13,234 nucleotides of DNA from the NCBI GenBank assembly GCA_947169755.1, contig CAMVQX010000029.1:1-13234 (forward strand), read 5' to 3'. The translations under genes were made by a program, and so were the position numbers. Under the pieces are notes generated by a model. It saw only the letters and a list, made by a program, of their open reading frames with translations, was not told where the DNA came from and did no database searches. This stretch comes from an uncultured bacterium (GTDB lineage Bacteria > Cyanobacteriota > Vampirovibrionia > Gastranaerophilales > Gastranaerophilaceae). Below are positions 5,827-13,199 of the stretch, one piece after another (position 1 is the first letter of the stretch; every line of letters begins with the position of its first letter).

Positions 5827-7848
5827 ATGACTATTAAAAAACTAACTGTGGCAGCTGCGATTGCCGTTGGAATAGCAACGTGTTCCTTGAGTCAGGCAAT
5901 GGCGGCTTGTCCTTGTCAAGCTGAAACCCCGTGTCCGGAAAGTTTACCGGTTGTTACCGGTCCGGCATGTCCGTGTGAAACGGCGAAGCCAAAACGTTGT
6001 ACAAAATGTAAAAAGACATTACCAAACTGTGATTGTCAAAAAGAGGAACCAACTTGCGATCCATGTGAAAAGCCAAAAGCTGATTGCGGTTGTCCGGATG
6101 AAATTAGTTGCGACAAACCCGCAGATCCGGCATGTGCTTTGTGTCCTCAAACAGGAAAACCTGACAGACGTGATATGAAACAAGTTTATGGTTATCCGAA
6201 TGCTATTTACGGTACTAACAATTATGTCGGTCAGCCTGCTAATTCCATTTTTTCAACGGATACTCCGCTTGCAGGTACACCAAGAGTACTTTCATCTAAT
6301 GTAAATGGTGTTACTGTTGCATCTGACGGTAATATTACCGGTGCTGCATCACAAATGCCATGTCTGAATGAGTTGCCATCAAGACATAACGGTATTCCGA
6401 TAGAGAGAAATGAAAGATTGATGGATGGTAATAATTGCCCGATTGATTTTCAATCATCAAATTCTATTGATGCCGTAAAAAAGTCATTCGTCCCGTTCGA
6501 AATCCCTAACCAAATTATGCAGACAACAGGTGCTGCCGCAAATTTGGGCGGCTGTCAGTTCCCTGATGTTCCAAACGGATTTTGGGCGGCATGTGATATT
6601 GACAAACTCGCAATAAATGATGTTGTAGTAGGTTATCCTGACGGATATTTCAAACCGAACAGAAATATTTCGCGTGCTGAATTTGCTACAATATTGGTTA
6701 AAGGCTTTAATATGGATCAATGTGATATGCCTCGTTCAGGTATGTTTAAAGATGTTCCGATGCATAACTGGGCAAATCAGTCCATTGCAAAAGCAGTTGA
6801 TGAAGATTTGTTGAAAGGTTATCCTGACGGAAACTTTAGACCAAATCATCCTGTTACAAGGGCTGAAGCTTTGACATCTATTGCAAAAGGTATGACATGT
6901 GATATTGATCAATGCAGAGCCGATGAAATTTTAAGCCAATATGCAGATGGAGCATCTGTTCCTTCATGGGCAAGAATTCCTGTTGCAAAGTCGTTGGAAA
7001 ATGGCGCATTAAAAGATATGCCGAATCCGAATATGATTATGCCAAACAAAGAAGCCTCCCGTGCTGAAGTTGCATCAATGATGCAGACAGTTCGTGTTGC
7101 ATTGGGTTATGATACAAATCCGAAAACAGCAAATAATATTTGTCCGGCTTGTCCTGTTGACAAAAACGCTTTTATTGAAAACGAAGAAATTGTTAAAATT
7201 CCGACCCTACGTGTAAAAATGATTGACCAATTAACTTCAAAATCATCTCACGTAGGTCAATACTTCAGAGCGAATACTCTTGAAGATGTAACAATTAATG
7301 GTGTTACATATCCTTGCGGTTCAACTGTAACAGGTCAGGTTGTCGAAGTTATCAGACCTTCAGGCTGCGATAAGGGTGCTTTGAAATTATCGTTTACCGA
7401 AATCAAAAACGGTGATTGTAAAACAAAATTACCGAAACAAATTTTGCAGGCACAAGTAAACAAATCAAAACAAGTTAATCCTGTTGCAAGATTGGTTGAG
7501 ATGCCGTTCACTCTTGCAGGTTCGCTTGTTGGTGTTGCCGGCAGAACGGTAGGTGGTGTTGTCTCAAATCTTGGTAATGCGGTAGAAAATGTTTCAAATG
7601 ATGCCGGTTATATGCTTGGCCACGCATTCCAGGGTAAATTTGGTGCTGCTGCCCGTAATTTGGGTGACGGTTTATGGGAAACAGTTAAAGCGCCTGTTGA
7701 TGTTACAAGAACTGCCCTTTCAGGTACTATGGGCTTGTTCCAAACTACGGGTGATGAGTTTGCTTATCTTGTTGACCCGAAAGGTTATAAAATATCTGCG
7801 GTTAATCCGAGAGAACATATTACAATTGCTTTTGGCTGTAACGAATAA
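5827..7848 (+). CDS. Cysteine-rich, exported SLH-domain surface protein
   Basis: A 673-residue protein. Residues 1-26 are a signal peptide ending AMA before Ala27. Residues 28-106 hold 16 cysteines, largely as CPC, CxC and CxxC with Pro, Lys and Asp, resembling a metal-binding or disulfide-crosslinked segment. Two good S-layer homology repeats follow: FPDVPNGFW to SRAEF at about 245-286 with GYPDGYFKPN, and FKDVPMHNW to TRAEA at about 307-348 with GYPDGNFRPN. A third, degenerate one covers about 370-422 (VPSWARIPVA to SRAEVA). Residues about 455-673 are an unrecognised C-terminal domain with a Gly/Ala/Val-rich stretch near 560-600. SLH repeats anchor proteins to cell-wall-linked polymers; in cyanobacteria-like envelopes they tie the outer membrane to peptidoglycan. 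The ideal ribosome site implies high expression. It ends at a bidirectional terminator. The C-terminus lacks a typical aromatic outer-membrane-barrel ending. Confidence 0.9.
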   Translation: MTIKKLTVAAAIAVGIATCSLSQAMAACPCQAETPCPESLPVVTGPACPCETAKPKRCTKCKKTLPNCDCQKEEPTCDPCEKPKADCGCPDEISCDKPADPACALCPQTGKPDRRDMKQVYGYPNAIYGTNNYVGQPANSIFSTDTPLAGTPRVLSSNVNGVTVASDGNITGAASQMPCLNELPSRHNGIPIERNERLMDGNNCPIDFQSSNSIDAVKKSFVPFEIPNQIMQTTGAAANLGGCQFPDVPNGFWAACDIDKLAINDVVVGYPDGYFKPNRNISRAEFATILVKGFNMDQCDMPRSGMFKDVPMHNWANQSIAKAVDEDLLKGYPDGNFRPNHPVTRAEALTSIAKGMTCDIDQCRADEILSQYADGASVPSWARIPVAKSLENGALKDMPNPNMIMPNKEASRAEVASMMQTVRVALGYDTNPKTANNICPACPVDKNAFIENEEIVKIPTLRVKMIDQLTSKSSHVGQYFRANTLEDVTINGVTYPCGSTVTGQVVEVIRPSGCDKGALKLSFTEIKNGDCKTKLPKQILQAQVNKSKQVNPVARLVEMPFTLAGSLVGVAGRTVGGVVSNLGNAVENVSNDAGYMLGHAFQGKFGAAARNLGDGLWETVKAPVDVTRTALSGTMGLFQTTGDEFAYLVDPKGYKISAVNPREHITIAFGCNE

Positions 7849-7850
7849 CC

Positions 7851-7882
7851 AAAAAAGACCGGTTTATAACCGGTCTTTTTTT
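7851..7882. terminator. Bidirectional Rho-independent terminator between SLH gene and adhE
   Basis: GACCGGTT (7857-7864) and AACCGGTC (7868-7875) pair around the loop TAT, flanked by six A on the left and seven T on the right. It can terminate the SLH gene (+) and adhE (-), which converge here. Confidence 0.92.
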
Positions 7883-7885
7883 ATT

Positions 7886-10573
7886 TTATTTTTTTGTCGG
7901 ATAATAATCTCTGACGACACCTTTATATGCGTCTTCATAAATTGCTCTGATATCTTCCATAAGAGGATATGCAGGGTTTGCGCCTGTGCATTGATCATCA
8001 AAAGCCAATTCCACCATTTCATCAAGTTTTGAATAGAAAGCTTTTTCACTGACACCAAAATCTTTAATAGAATTTGGAAGGTTAATAGCTTTCATAAGTT
8101 TATCAATTGCTTCTATGTATAAATCAACTTTTTCATCATCATTTTTACCACCCAAACCCAATTCATCTGCAATTTGACCGTATTTAGCTTTTGCATTCGG
8201 GAATTTATATTGCGGGAAAATACATTGTTTTTTCGGGCAATCTACGGCGTTATATTTTATTACTTGTCTGATTAAAAGTGCATTTGCAACACCGTGCGGA
8301 ATATTGAATGCAGCACCTAATTTATGAGCCATTGAGTGGCATATTCCTAAGAAAGAATTTGCAAATGCCATACCGGCTATTGTTGCGGCATAGTGCATTT
8401 TTTCTCTTGCTTTCGGATTGCTTGCACCGTCTTTCCAGGCAGCTTCCAAATATCTGAAAATAAGTTTTGTTGCCTCTAAGGCATTTGAATTTGTGAAATT
8501 TGTAGCCATTGCAGAGACATAAGCTTCTGTAGCATGGACAAGAGCATCAATACCTGAAGCTGCTGTTAGGCCTTTTGGCATGCTATCTACAAAATTAGGA
8601 TCGATAATTGCAACATTTGGAGTTAACGCGTAATCTGCAATTGCGTATTTTACATGAGTTTCTTCATCAGTGATAATTGAGAATGGAGTAACTTCACTTC
8701 CTGTACCTGATGTTGTAGGTATACAAACCATTGTGGCTTTTTTACCCAGCTCAGGAATTGAACAGATACGTTTTCTTATATCCATAAATCTCATTGCAAT
8801 ATCTTCAAAAACCGTATCAGGTTGTTCATACAATAACCATATTATTTTAGCAGCATCCATCGGAGAACCGCCGCCAAGTGCAATAAATACATCAGGTTCA
8901 TACGGTTTTACAATTTCCAAAGCTTGTTTAACCGTTGCTAATGTCGGATCAGGTTTTACATCAAAGAAAATCTGATGATCAATACCAATTTCATCCAAAA
9001 TATTTGTAATACTGTCAACAGCTCCGGAGTTAAACAAGTATCTGTCAGTAACTATGAATGCACGTTTTTTGCCTTGCAATTCCCTAAGCGCTAAATCAAC
9101 CGCACCTCTTTTAAAGTATACTTTTGGCGGAACTTTAAACCAGAGCATGTTTTCTCTCCTTTCTGCAACTGTTTTGTAGTTCAATAAATGTTCAACTCCA
9201 ACGTTTCCGGAAACAGAATTTCCGCCCCAGGATCCGCAGCCAAGAGTCATGGAAGGCTCAAGCTTGAAATTGTATAAATCTCCTATTGCCCCCTGTGATG
9301 ATGGTGAATTTATTATAACTCTGCAGGTAGGCATTTCTTCTGCATAAAAATCAATTCTTTCTTTTGTTCTCGGATCTGTATAAAGCACTGAAGTATGTCC
9401 GGCACCACCTTTTGAAACAAGTTCATAGGCCATTTTTGTGGCATCTTTAAAGTCTTTTGCTCTATACATTGCAAGTACGGGGGACAATTTTTCTCTTGAG
9501 AAAGGATCGTTCCAGTCTACGGTTGGTCTTTCAACCAATAATATTTTAGAGGTTTCAGGGATTTTAAATCCTGACATTTTTGCGATTGTATAGGCGCTTT
9601 GCCCTACTATTTGTGCATTTGCAGTACCTCTTTTAATATCGATTAAAGGAAGATCTTTTAACTTCTTAGTTTCAGCTTTATTTACGATGTATGCACCTCT
9701 GTACTCAAACTCTTTTCTTACAGCCTCATAAACCTCATCAACAACGATTACGGATTGCTCGGATGCACATATCATACCGTTATCAAAAGTTTTTGACATA
9801 AGAATTGAGGAAACCGCCATTTGAATATCTGCTGTTTCATCAATAACGGCAGGGGTATTACCGGGGCCGACACCAAGTGCAGGATTGCCTGATGAATATG
9901 CAGCCTTAACCATCCCCGGACCGCCAGTTGCTAATATGCAGTCAATATTTGGATGCTGCATTAATTGGCTCGATAATTCGATTGTAGGAACATCAATCCA
10001 GCCTATAATGTCTTCCGGAGCACCGGCTTTTACTGCTGCATCAAGTATAACTTTTGCAGCTTCGATTGTTGAACGTGTAGCTCTCGGGTGCGGTGAGAAA
10101 ATTATTGCGTTTCTTGTTTTTAAGGCAATTAATGCTTTAAAAATGACTGTTGATGTCGGGTTTGTTGTCGGTATAATTCCCGCTAATATTCCTAAAGGTT
10201 CGGCAACTATTTTTGTACCGTTAATTTTATCTTCTTTTATAATTCCGCAGGTTTTAGCGTTTTTATGTTTGTTGTAAATGTATTCGGCTGCAAAGTGGTT
10301 TTTGATAATTTTATCTTCAACAATACCCATTTTGGTATCTTCGACTGCCATTTTGGCAAGCGGAATACGAGCTTTATCTGCTGCTGTTGCTGCTGCTTTA
10401 AAAATTTTGTCAACTTTTTCCTGAGAAAAAGTTTCATATATTTTTTGAGCTTTTTTCACTCTCTCTATAAGCAATTCCAGTTGTTCTGCACTATTGACAA
10501 CGGAAGATTTGTTTAAAGTTCTTTCAAGTTTTTCTACTGTTTTTTTTGAACTTTTTTTGCTTTTTGTTGCCAT
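7886..10573 (-). CDS. adhE: Bifunctional acetaldehyde-CoA/alcohol dehydrogenase
   Basis: An 895-residue cytoplasmic enzyme that reduces acetyl-CoA to acetaldehyde and then to ethanol, reoxidising two NADH per acetyl-CoA in fermentation. The N-terminal aldehyde dehydrogenase half (about residues 28-460) has the catalytic Cys269 in DNGMICASEQS. The C-terminal iron alcohol dehydrogenase half (about 480-890) has GGGSPMDAAK at 567-576 for NAD and iron ligands Asp676, His680, His746 and His760. All five residues sit at the E. coli AdhE positions plus 23, so the core has no net length change up to there. The extra 23 residues are an N-terminal, Lys/Ser-rich extension (MATKSKKSSKKTVEK and on). AGGAGA lies a few bases before the ATG. 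Such enzymes assemble into spirosome filaments. The gene is monocistronic, with its own promoter and a shared terminator. Confidence 0.97.
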   Translation of the reverse strand: MATKSKKSSKKTVEKLERTLNKSSVVNSAEQLELLIERVKKAQKIYETFSQEKVDKIFKAAATAADKARIPLAKMAVEDTKMGIVEDKIIKNHFAAEYIYNKHKNAKTCGIIKEDKINGTKIVAEPLGILAGIIPTTNPTSTVIFKALIALKTRNAIIFSPHPRATRSTIEAAKVILDAAVKAGAPEDIIGWIDVPTIELSSQLMQHPNIDCILATGGPGMVKAAYSSGNPALGVGPGNTPAVIDETADIQMAVSSILMSKTFDNGMICASEQSVIVVDEVYEAVRKEFEYRGAYIVNKAETKKLKDLPLIDIKRGTANAQIVGQSAYTIAKMSGFKIPETSKILLVERPTVDWNDPFSREKLSPVLAMYRAKDFKDATKMAYELVSKGGAGHTSVLYTDPRTKERIDFYAEEMPTCRVIINSPSSQGAIGDLYNFKLEPSMTLGCGSWGGNSVSGNVGVEHLLNYKTVAERRENMLWFKVPPKVYFKRGAVDLALRELQGKKRAFIVTDRYLFNSGAVDSITNILDEIGIDHQIFFDVKPDPTLATVKQALEIVKPYEPDVFIALGGGSPMDAAKIIWLLYEQPDTVFEDIAMRFMDIRKRICSIPELGKKATMVCIPTTSGTGSEVTPFSIITDEETHVKYAIADYALTPNVAIIDPNFVDSMPKGLTAASGIDALVHATEAYVSAMATNFTNSNALEATKLIFRYLEAAWKDGASNPKAREKMHYAATIAGMAFANSFLGICHSMAHKLGAAFNIPHGVANALLIRQVIKYNAVDCPKKQCIFPQYKFPNAKAKYGQIADELGLGGKNDDEKVDLYIEAIDKLMKAINLPNSIKDFGVSEKAFYSKLDEMVELAFDDQCTGANPAYPLMEDIRAIYEDAYKGVVRDYYPTKK

Positions 10574-10612
10574 ATTCTTCTCCTTTTCTACGGTAAATAT
10601 ATATTTGCATTT

Positions 10613-10641
10613 ATTATAAATGAATATCAGCCAATATTCAA
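10613..10641 (-). promoter_or_regulatory. Sigma-70-type promoter of adhE
   Basis: The minus strand reads TTGAAT (10641-10636), a 17-bp spacer and TATAAT (10618-10613). A start near 10606 gives a leader of about 33 bases containing the AGGAGA ribosome site. No Rex-like palindrome was recognised by eye. Confidence 0.6.
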
Positions 10642-10668
10642 GTGTATAACAAACGATTTTATATCTTA

Positions 10669-10697
10669 TTTACATGCGCCGAAAATTATAGTATATT
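10669..10697 (+). promoter_or_regulatory. Promoter of the 232-residue gene, probably leaderless
   Basis: TTTACA (10669-10674), a 17-bp spacer and TATATT (10692-10697) each match consensus at five of six bases. The predicted start falls at about the ATG (10704), and no Shine-Dalgarno is present. Confidence 0.5.
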
Positions 10698-10703
10698 TTT
10701 GCT

Positions 10704-11402
10704 ATGAATAATTTTCAAAAAATAATCTATTTTTTCTTGGAATTGCAGGAAAAATCTTTAAAAAGACGTTTGGCAAAACATCTTAAAACTTCCAGCACAA
10801 ATTCAACGTCAAAAACAGTTCTTTCAAGCTCTGTTACTATGACTTTGAATTCAGAAACAGAAAAAAAAATTAAGCTGGTAAGGAAAAATGTTGAGGATAT
10901 TGTAAAATCTTGTAAAAATAATCCCGAAAAAATGTTGGAATACATAGAAAGTAAGGGTACGAAAGTTTTTAAAATAGAGAATGCAGATAAGATTTTGAGT
11001 GTTATTAAAGAGGAGGAAGGCTTGATAACTCCGCTTGAGGGGATTGAGGCTATATATCTTAATTTTATAACCGGCAGCGGAATATCTATAAAATCAAAAC
11101 CAATGTTTGTAATGCGAAACGGGGACATAGATCCTTATTATATGGCGCATCAATTTTATAAATGGTATGCCCTTGAGATGGGTTTGCCAGGATATGATTT
11201 TATGTCTCAGAAAATATTTAAGATCTATTTAAATTCAGATGGTGCAATACTTTCTAATCTGACACTTGATGAGATGACGGGTTTAAAAGAAGCAATAAAC
11301 AGGGATAAGGAAGCAACAGATTTGGCGTTGTCTCTGGCACGAAGCAATGATGGGGCTAAAAAAGCTCTTGAAAAAATGCACGACGGTGGTGCAAACATAT
11401 AA
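10704..11402 (+). CDS. Hypothetical protein, 232 residues
   Basis: I do not recognise this family. The start is chosen because a promoter-like pair lies directly upstream and a hairpin terminator follows the stop. Residues 1-30 are a basic, partly hydrophobic helix-like segment (KIIYFFLELQEKSLKRRLAKHLK), too charged for a signal peptide but possibly membrane-associating. Residues 30-50 are Ser/Thr-rich and probably disordered. Residues about 50-105 look helical and Lys/Glu-rich. Residues about 108-180 form the most structured part, with aromatic, conserved-looking text: DPYYMAHQFYKWYALEMG (142-160), LPGYDF and KIFKIYLN. The tail (about 185-232) is again helical, ending in DGGANI. No catalytic motif is evident. 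It is probably cytoplasmic or peripheral and monocistronic. Confidence 0.8.
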   Translation: MNNFQKIIYFFLELQEKSLKRRLAKHLKTSSTNSTSKTVLSSSVTMTLNSETEKKIKLVRKNVEDIVKSCKNNPEKMLEYIESKGTKVFKIENADKILSVIKEEEGLITPLEGIEAIYLNFITGSGISIKSKPMFVMRNGDIDPYYMAHQFYKWYALEMGLPGYDFMSQKIFKIYLNSDGAILSNLTLDEMTGLKEAINRDKEATDLALSLARSNDGAKKALEKMHDGGANI

Positions 11403-11403
11403 A

Positions 11404-11429
11404 AAAATATCCTCTTGCGAGGATATTTT
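11404..11429 (+). terminator. Hairpin terminator after the 232-residue gene
   Basis: AAAATATCCTC (11404-11414) and GAGGATATTTT (11419-11429) form a perfect 11-bp stem with a TTGC loop just after the stop codon. The T tract is short, so termination may be partial. Its symmetry also lets it serve the convergent small gene ending at 11447. Confidence 0.75.
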
Positions 11430-11446
11430 CAAGTGATTTTTCGGGG

Positions 11447-11728
11447 TTATCCCAAATATGAAATATGCGGGATATCCGGTTTTTCATAGTTAGGTGAAAA
11501 TAGTATATCATAAGCCTTGCGGAATTTTGCTCCTAATGCATCTAATAAGTTAGGTGTTTGAACAACGTCCGCCTGTCTTGTGCGAGTTAGACTTTTTTCA
11601 AAATCAATCTTCGCATTGGGGTTTTGTAACGATAAAATCGCTACGTTTGGGGTAATATTGTTGAGGTTTCCTTCACCAAAAGTGATAGGTTTAATATTAT
11701 TAAATTTTACTGGATTTACTGTTATCAT
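11447..11728 (-). CDS. Small hypothetical protein, 93 residues
   Basis: Not recognised. It is accepted as real because AAAGGAG lies seven bases before the ATG and a TTGACA-17-TATAGT promoter lies further upstream. No signal peptide or membrane segment is seen. The N-terminus MITVNPVKFNNIKPITFGEGN resembles, in my recollection, a short Asn-rich lead ending in an F-G motif found on many otherwise unrelated Gastranaerophilales proteins; this is a memory, not a search. The middle (DFEKSLTRTRQADVVQTP) is polar, and the C-terminal third (LLDALGAKFRKAYDILFSPNYEKPDIP) could hold one amphipathic helix. The role is unknown. Confidence 0.72.
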   Translation of the reverse strand: MITVNPVKFNNIKPITFGEGNLNNITPNVAILSLQNPNAKIDFEKSLTRTRQADVVQTPNLLDALGAKFRKAYDILFSPNYEKPDIPHISYLG

Positions 11729-11755
11729 AGGATTTCTCCTTTCTGAGTTTTTATT

Positions 11756-11774
11756 AAGTGTTATTTGAACACTT
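11756..11774. promoter_or_regulatory. Inverted repeat in the leader of the 93-residue gene
   Basis: AAGTGTT and AACACTT form a perfect 7-bp stem around ATTTG. It lies between the predicted transcription start (about 11782) and the ribosome site, so it is either an operator or a 5' leader hairpin. It has no T tract. Confidence 0.55.
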
Positions 11775-11788
11775 CATCTAACATTTTT

Positions 11789-11817
11789 ACTATACATTAT
11801 TAAATTTTATTTGTCAA
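11789..11817 (-). promoter_or_regulatory. Strong sigma-70-type promoter of the 93-residue gene
   Basis: The minus strand reads a perfect TTGACA (11817-11812), a 17-bp spacer and TATAGT (11794-11789), the best promoter match in the window. The predicted start near 11782 gives a leader of about 53 bases. Confidence 0.75.
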
Positions 11818-12176
11818 CCCCTATTATTAAGATTTGTTAACGACACGAAAAACTCTACCAACAGTATATTTTGCCATAAAGTGCACAATATACACTTATT
11901 GAGGGCGAAGAGATTTTTTGTTAAGGAAAATTTTATGTGCATGCGTTTAATTTTATAAAAAATTTGTAGGTAAACTGATTTTTTTAATATAGCCCAAGTG
12001 GTTAATTGTATAGATGACACTTTTTATTTAATGTTATTATAAATCTTTTTCATACTTCCAGCTATTCTTAATTCCAACAGAGCCATTTCAGGCTCTTTTT
12101 TTTTAAATGCTTAAAAAATAATTAAGTATTCAAGGATTGGACATTTTTTATATTATTATATGATTAGGAGATACTT
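11818..12176. other. Gene-free stretch upstream of the DnaJ gene
   Basis: Together with the promoter and leader at 11729-11817 this makes a 448-bp gap. No ORF here has a ribosome site or protein-like composition. The identifiable element is the terminator at 12079-12104, which has no gene in front of it. A small RNA or a 5' leader ending there is possible. I found no tRNA, riboswitch or CIRCE operator. Confidence 0.6.
12079..12104 (+). terminator. Orphan Rho-independent terminator upstream of the DnaJ gene
   Basis: AGAGCC (12079-12084) and GGCTCT (12091-12096) pair around ATTTCA and are followed by a run of nine T (12096-12104). It points in the + direction only. The nearest + strand gene upstream ends at 11402 with its own hairpin, so this implies an unannotated transcript or an attenuated leader of the gene starting at 12177. 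Confidence 0.85.
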
Positions 12177-13199
12177 ATGGAATATAAAGATTATTATCAA
12201 ATATTAGGTATAAAACGTGATGCAACGGATGCGGAAGTAAAATCTGCATACCGTAAACTGGCGCGTAAATATCATCCTGATGTCAACAAAACAAAAGAAG
12301 CAGAGAGTAAATTTAAAGATATTAATGAAGCTTATGAAGTTTTGAGCGATAAACAAAAGCGTCAAAGGTATGACAGTTTAGGTTCAAATTGGCAGGGCGG
12401 ACAAAGTTATACGCCGCCTCCGGGTTTTGAACAGTTTGGATTTGGCGGCGGAAGTTATCAAAACTTTAGCTTTAACGGTCAAGATCTTGGTGGATTTTCT
12501 GACTTTTTTAGTTCATTGTTTGGTGATATGATGGGTGGCGGACAAGCTTCTCAGAGAATGGATTTTGGCGGGTTTGATTTTGGCGGTGCGCAACAAACTT
12601 CCCGCAGAAGAAAAGCAGAGCCTCCTTCTGAAAACCTTGATATTACAAAGACTTTAAATATAACAGCAAGAGATGTGTTTAATAAAAAACCTATTACCGT
12701 AAAATACAATAACATGGAACGCTGTACTCAATGTCATGGGGGCGGTTACTGTTCAAATTGCGGCGGTACAGGTATAAAAACCGAACAAAAAAGTATAAAA
12801 GTTAAACTTCCTCCCGATATTTCAGAAGGTAAAAAAATCAGGATAAAAGGAGAAGGTCAGACCGATGCTTATGGGCGCAAGGGCGATTTATATTTGGTAA
12901 TAAATTTCAAAGATAATGAATATCAGATTGATGGTTCGGATTTGACAAAAGAGGTCGAAATAACACCTCCGGAGGCTGTTTTAGGGTGTAAAAAAGACAT
13001 AGAAACACTTCATGGAAAAATTAATATAAAAATTCCGGCCATGACATCTACAGGTCAAGCTCTGCGTTTGAAAGAACTTGGTTTACCTAAAAAATCAGGT
13101 GGTTACGGAAATTTGAATGTAAAAATAAAAATAGTAATTCCTAAAATTTTGACTGATAAACAAATTGAACTTTACAGACAAATTTCACAGTCTAACTAG
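12177..13199 (+). CDS. DnaJ/CbpA-like co-chaperone with a reduced zinc finger
   Basis: A 340-residue Hsp40 that stimulates DnaK ATPase and delivers substrates. Residues 1-67 are a J domain with the essential HPD at 33-35 (KYHPDVNK). Residues about 72-140 are a Gly/Phe/Gln-rich linker (FGFGGGSYQNF, GGFDFGG). Residues about 150-335 are the two beta-barrel client-binding domains (LDITKTLNITARDVF, LPPDISEGKKIRIKGEG, EVEITPPEAVLG). A short cysteine segment lies in the first barrel: CTQC (183-186) and CSNC (192-195), followed by GGTG. Canonical DnaJ has four CxxCxGxG motifs making two zinc sites and CbpA has none; this protein has enough for one. Length fits CbpA and short DnaJ proteins. AGGAG lies eight bases before the ATG. 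No dnaK or grpE is adjacent, and no heat-shock operator is visible. Confidence 0.93.
   Translation: MEYKDYYQILGIKRDATDAEVKSAYRKLARKYHPDVNKTKEAESKFKDINEAYEVLSDKQKRQRYDSLGSNWQGGQSYTPPPGFEQFGFGGGSYQNFSFNGQDLGGFSDFFSSLFGDMMGGGQASQRMDFGGFDFGGAQQTSRRRKAEPPSENLDITKTLNITARDVFNKKPITVKYNNMERCTQCHGGGYCSNCGGTGIKTEQKSIKVKLPPDISEGKKIRIKGEGQTDAYGRKGDLYLVINFKDNEYQIDGSDLTKEVEITPPEAVLGCKKDIETLHGKINIKIPAMTSTGQALRLKELGLPKKSGGYGNLNVKIKIVIPKILTDKQIELYRQISQSN

Noticed and set aside
7589..8032. Plus-strand 147-residue ORF across the SLH/adhE junction
   Set aside because: It runs out of frame over the end of the SLH gene, the shared terminator and the antisense of adhE.
11991..12020. tRNA-like text GCCCAAGTGGTTAATTG
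   Set aside because: It resembles the 5' end of a tRNA-Leu, but no anticodon stem, TTCGA-type loop or matching 3' acceptor strand follows.
11814..12020. Minus-strand 68-residue ORF
   Set aside because: No ribosome site, it overlaps the -35 of the 93-residue gene's promoter, and its composition is that of AT-rich noncoding DNA.
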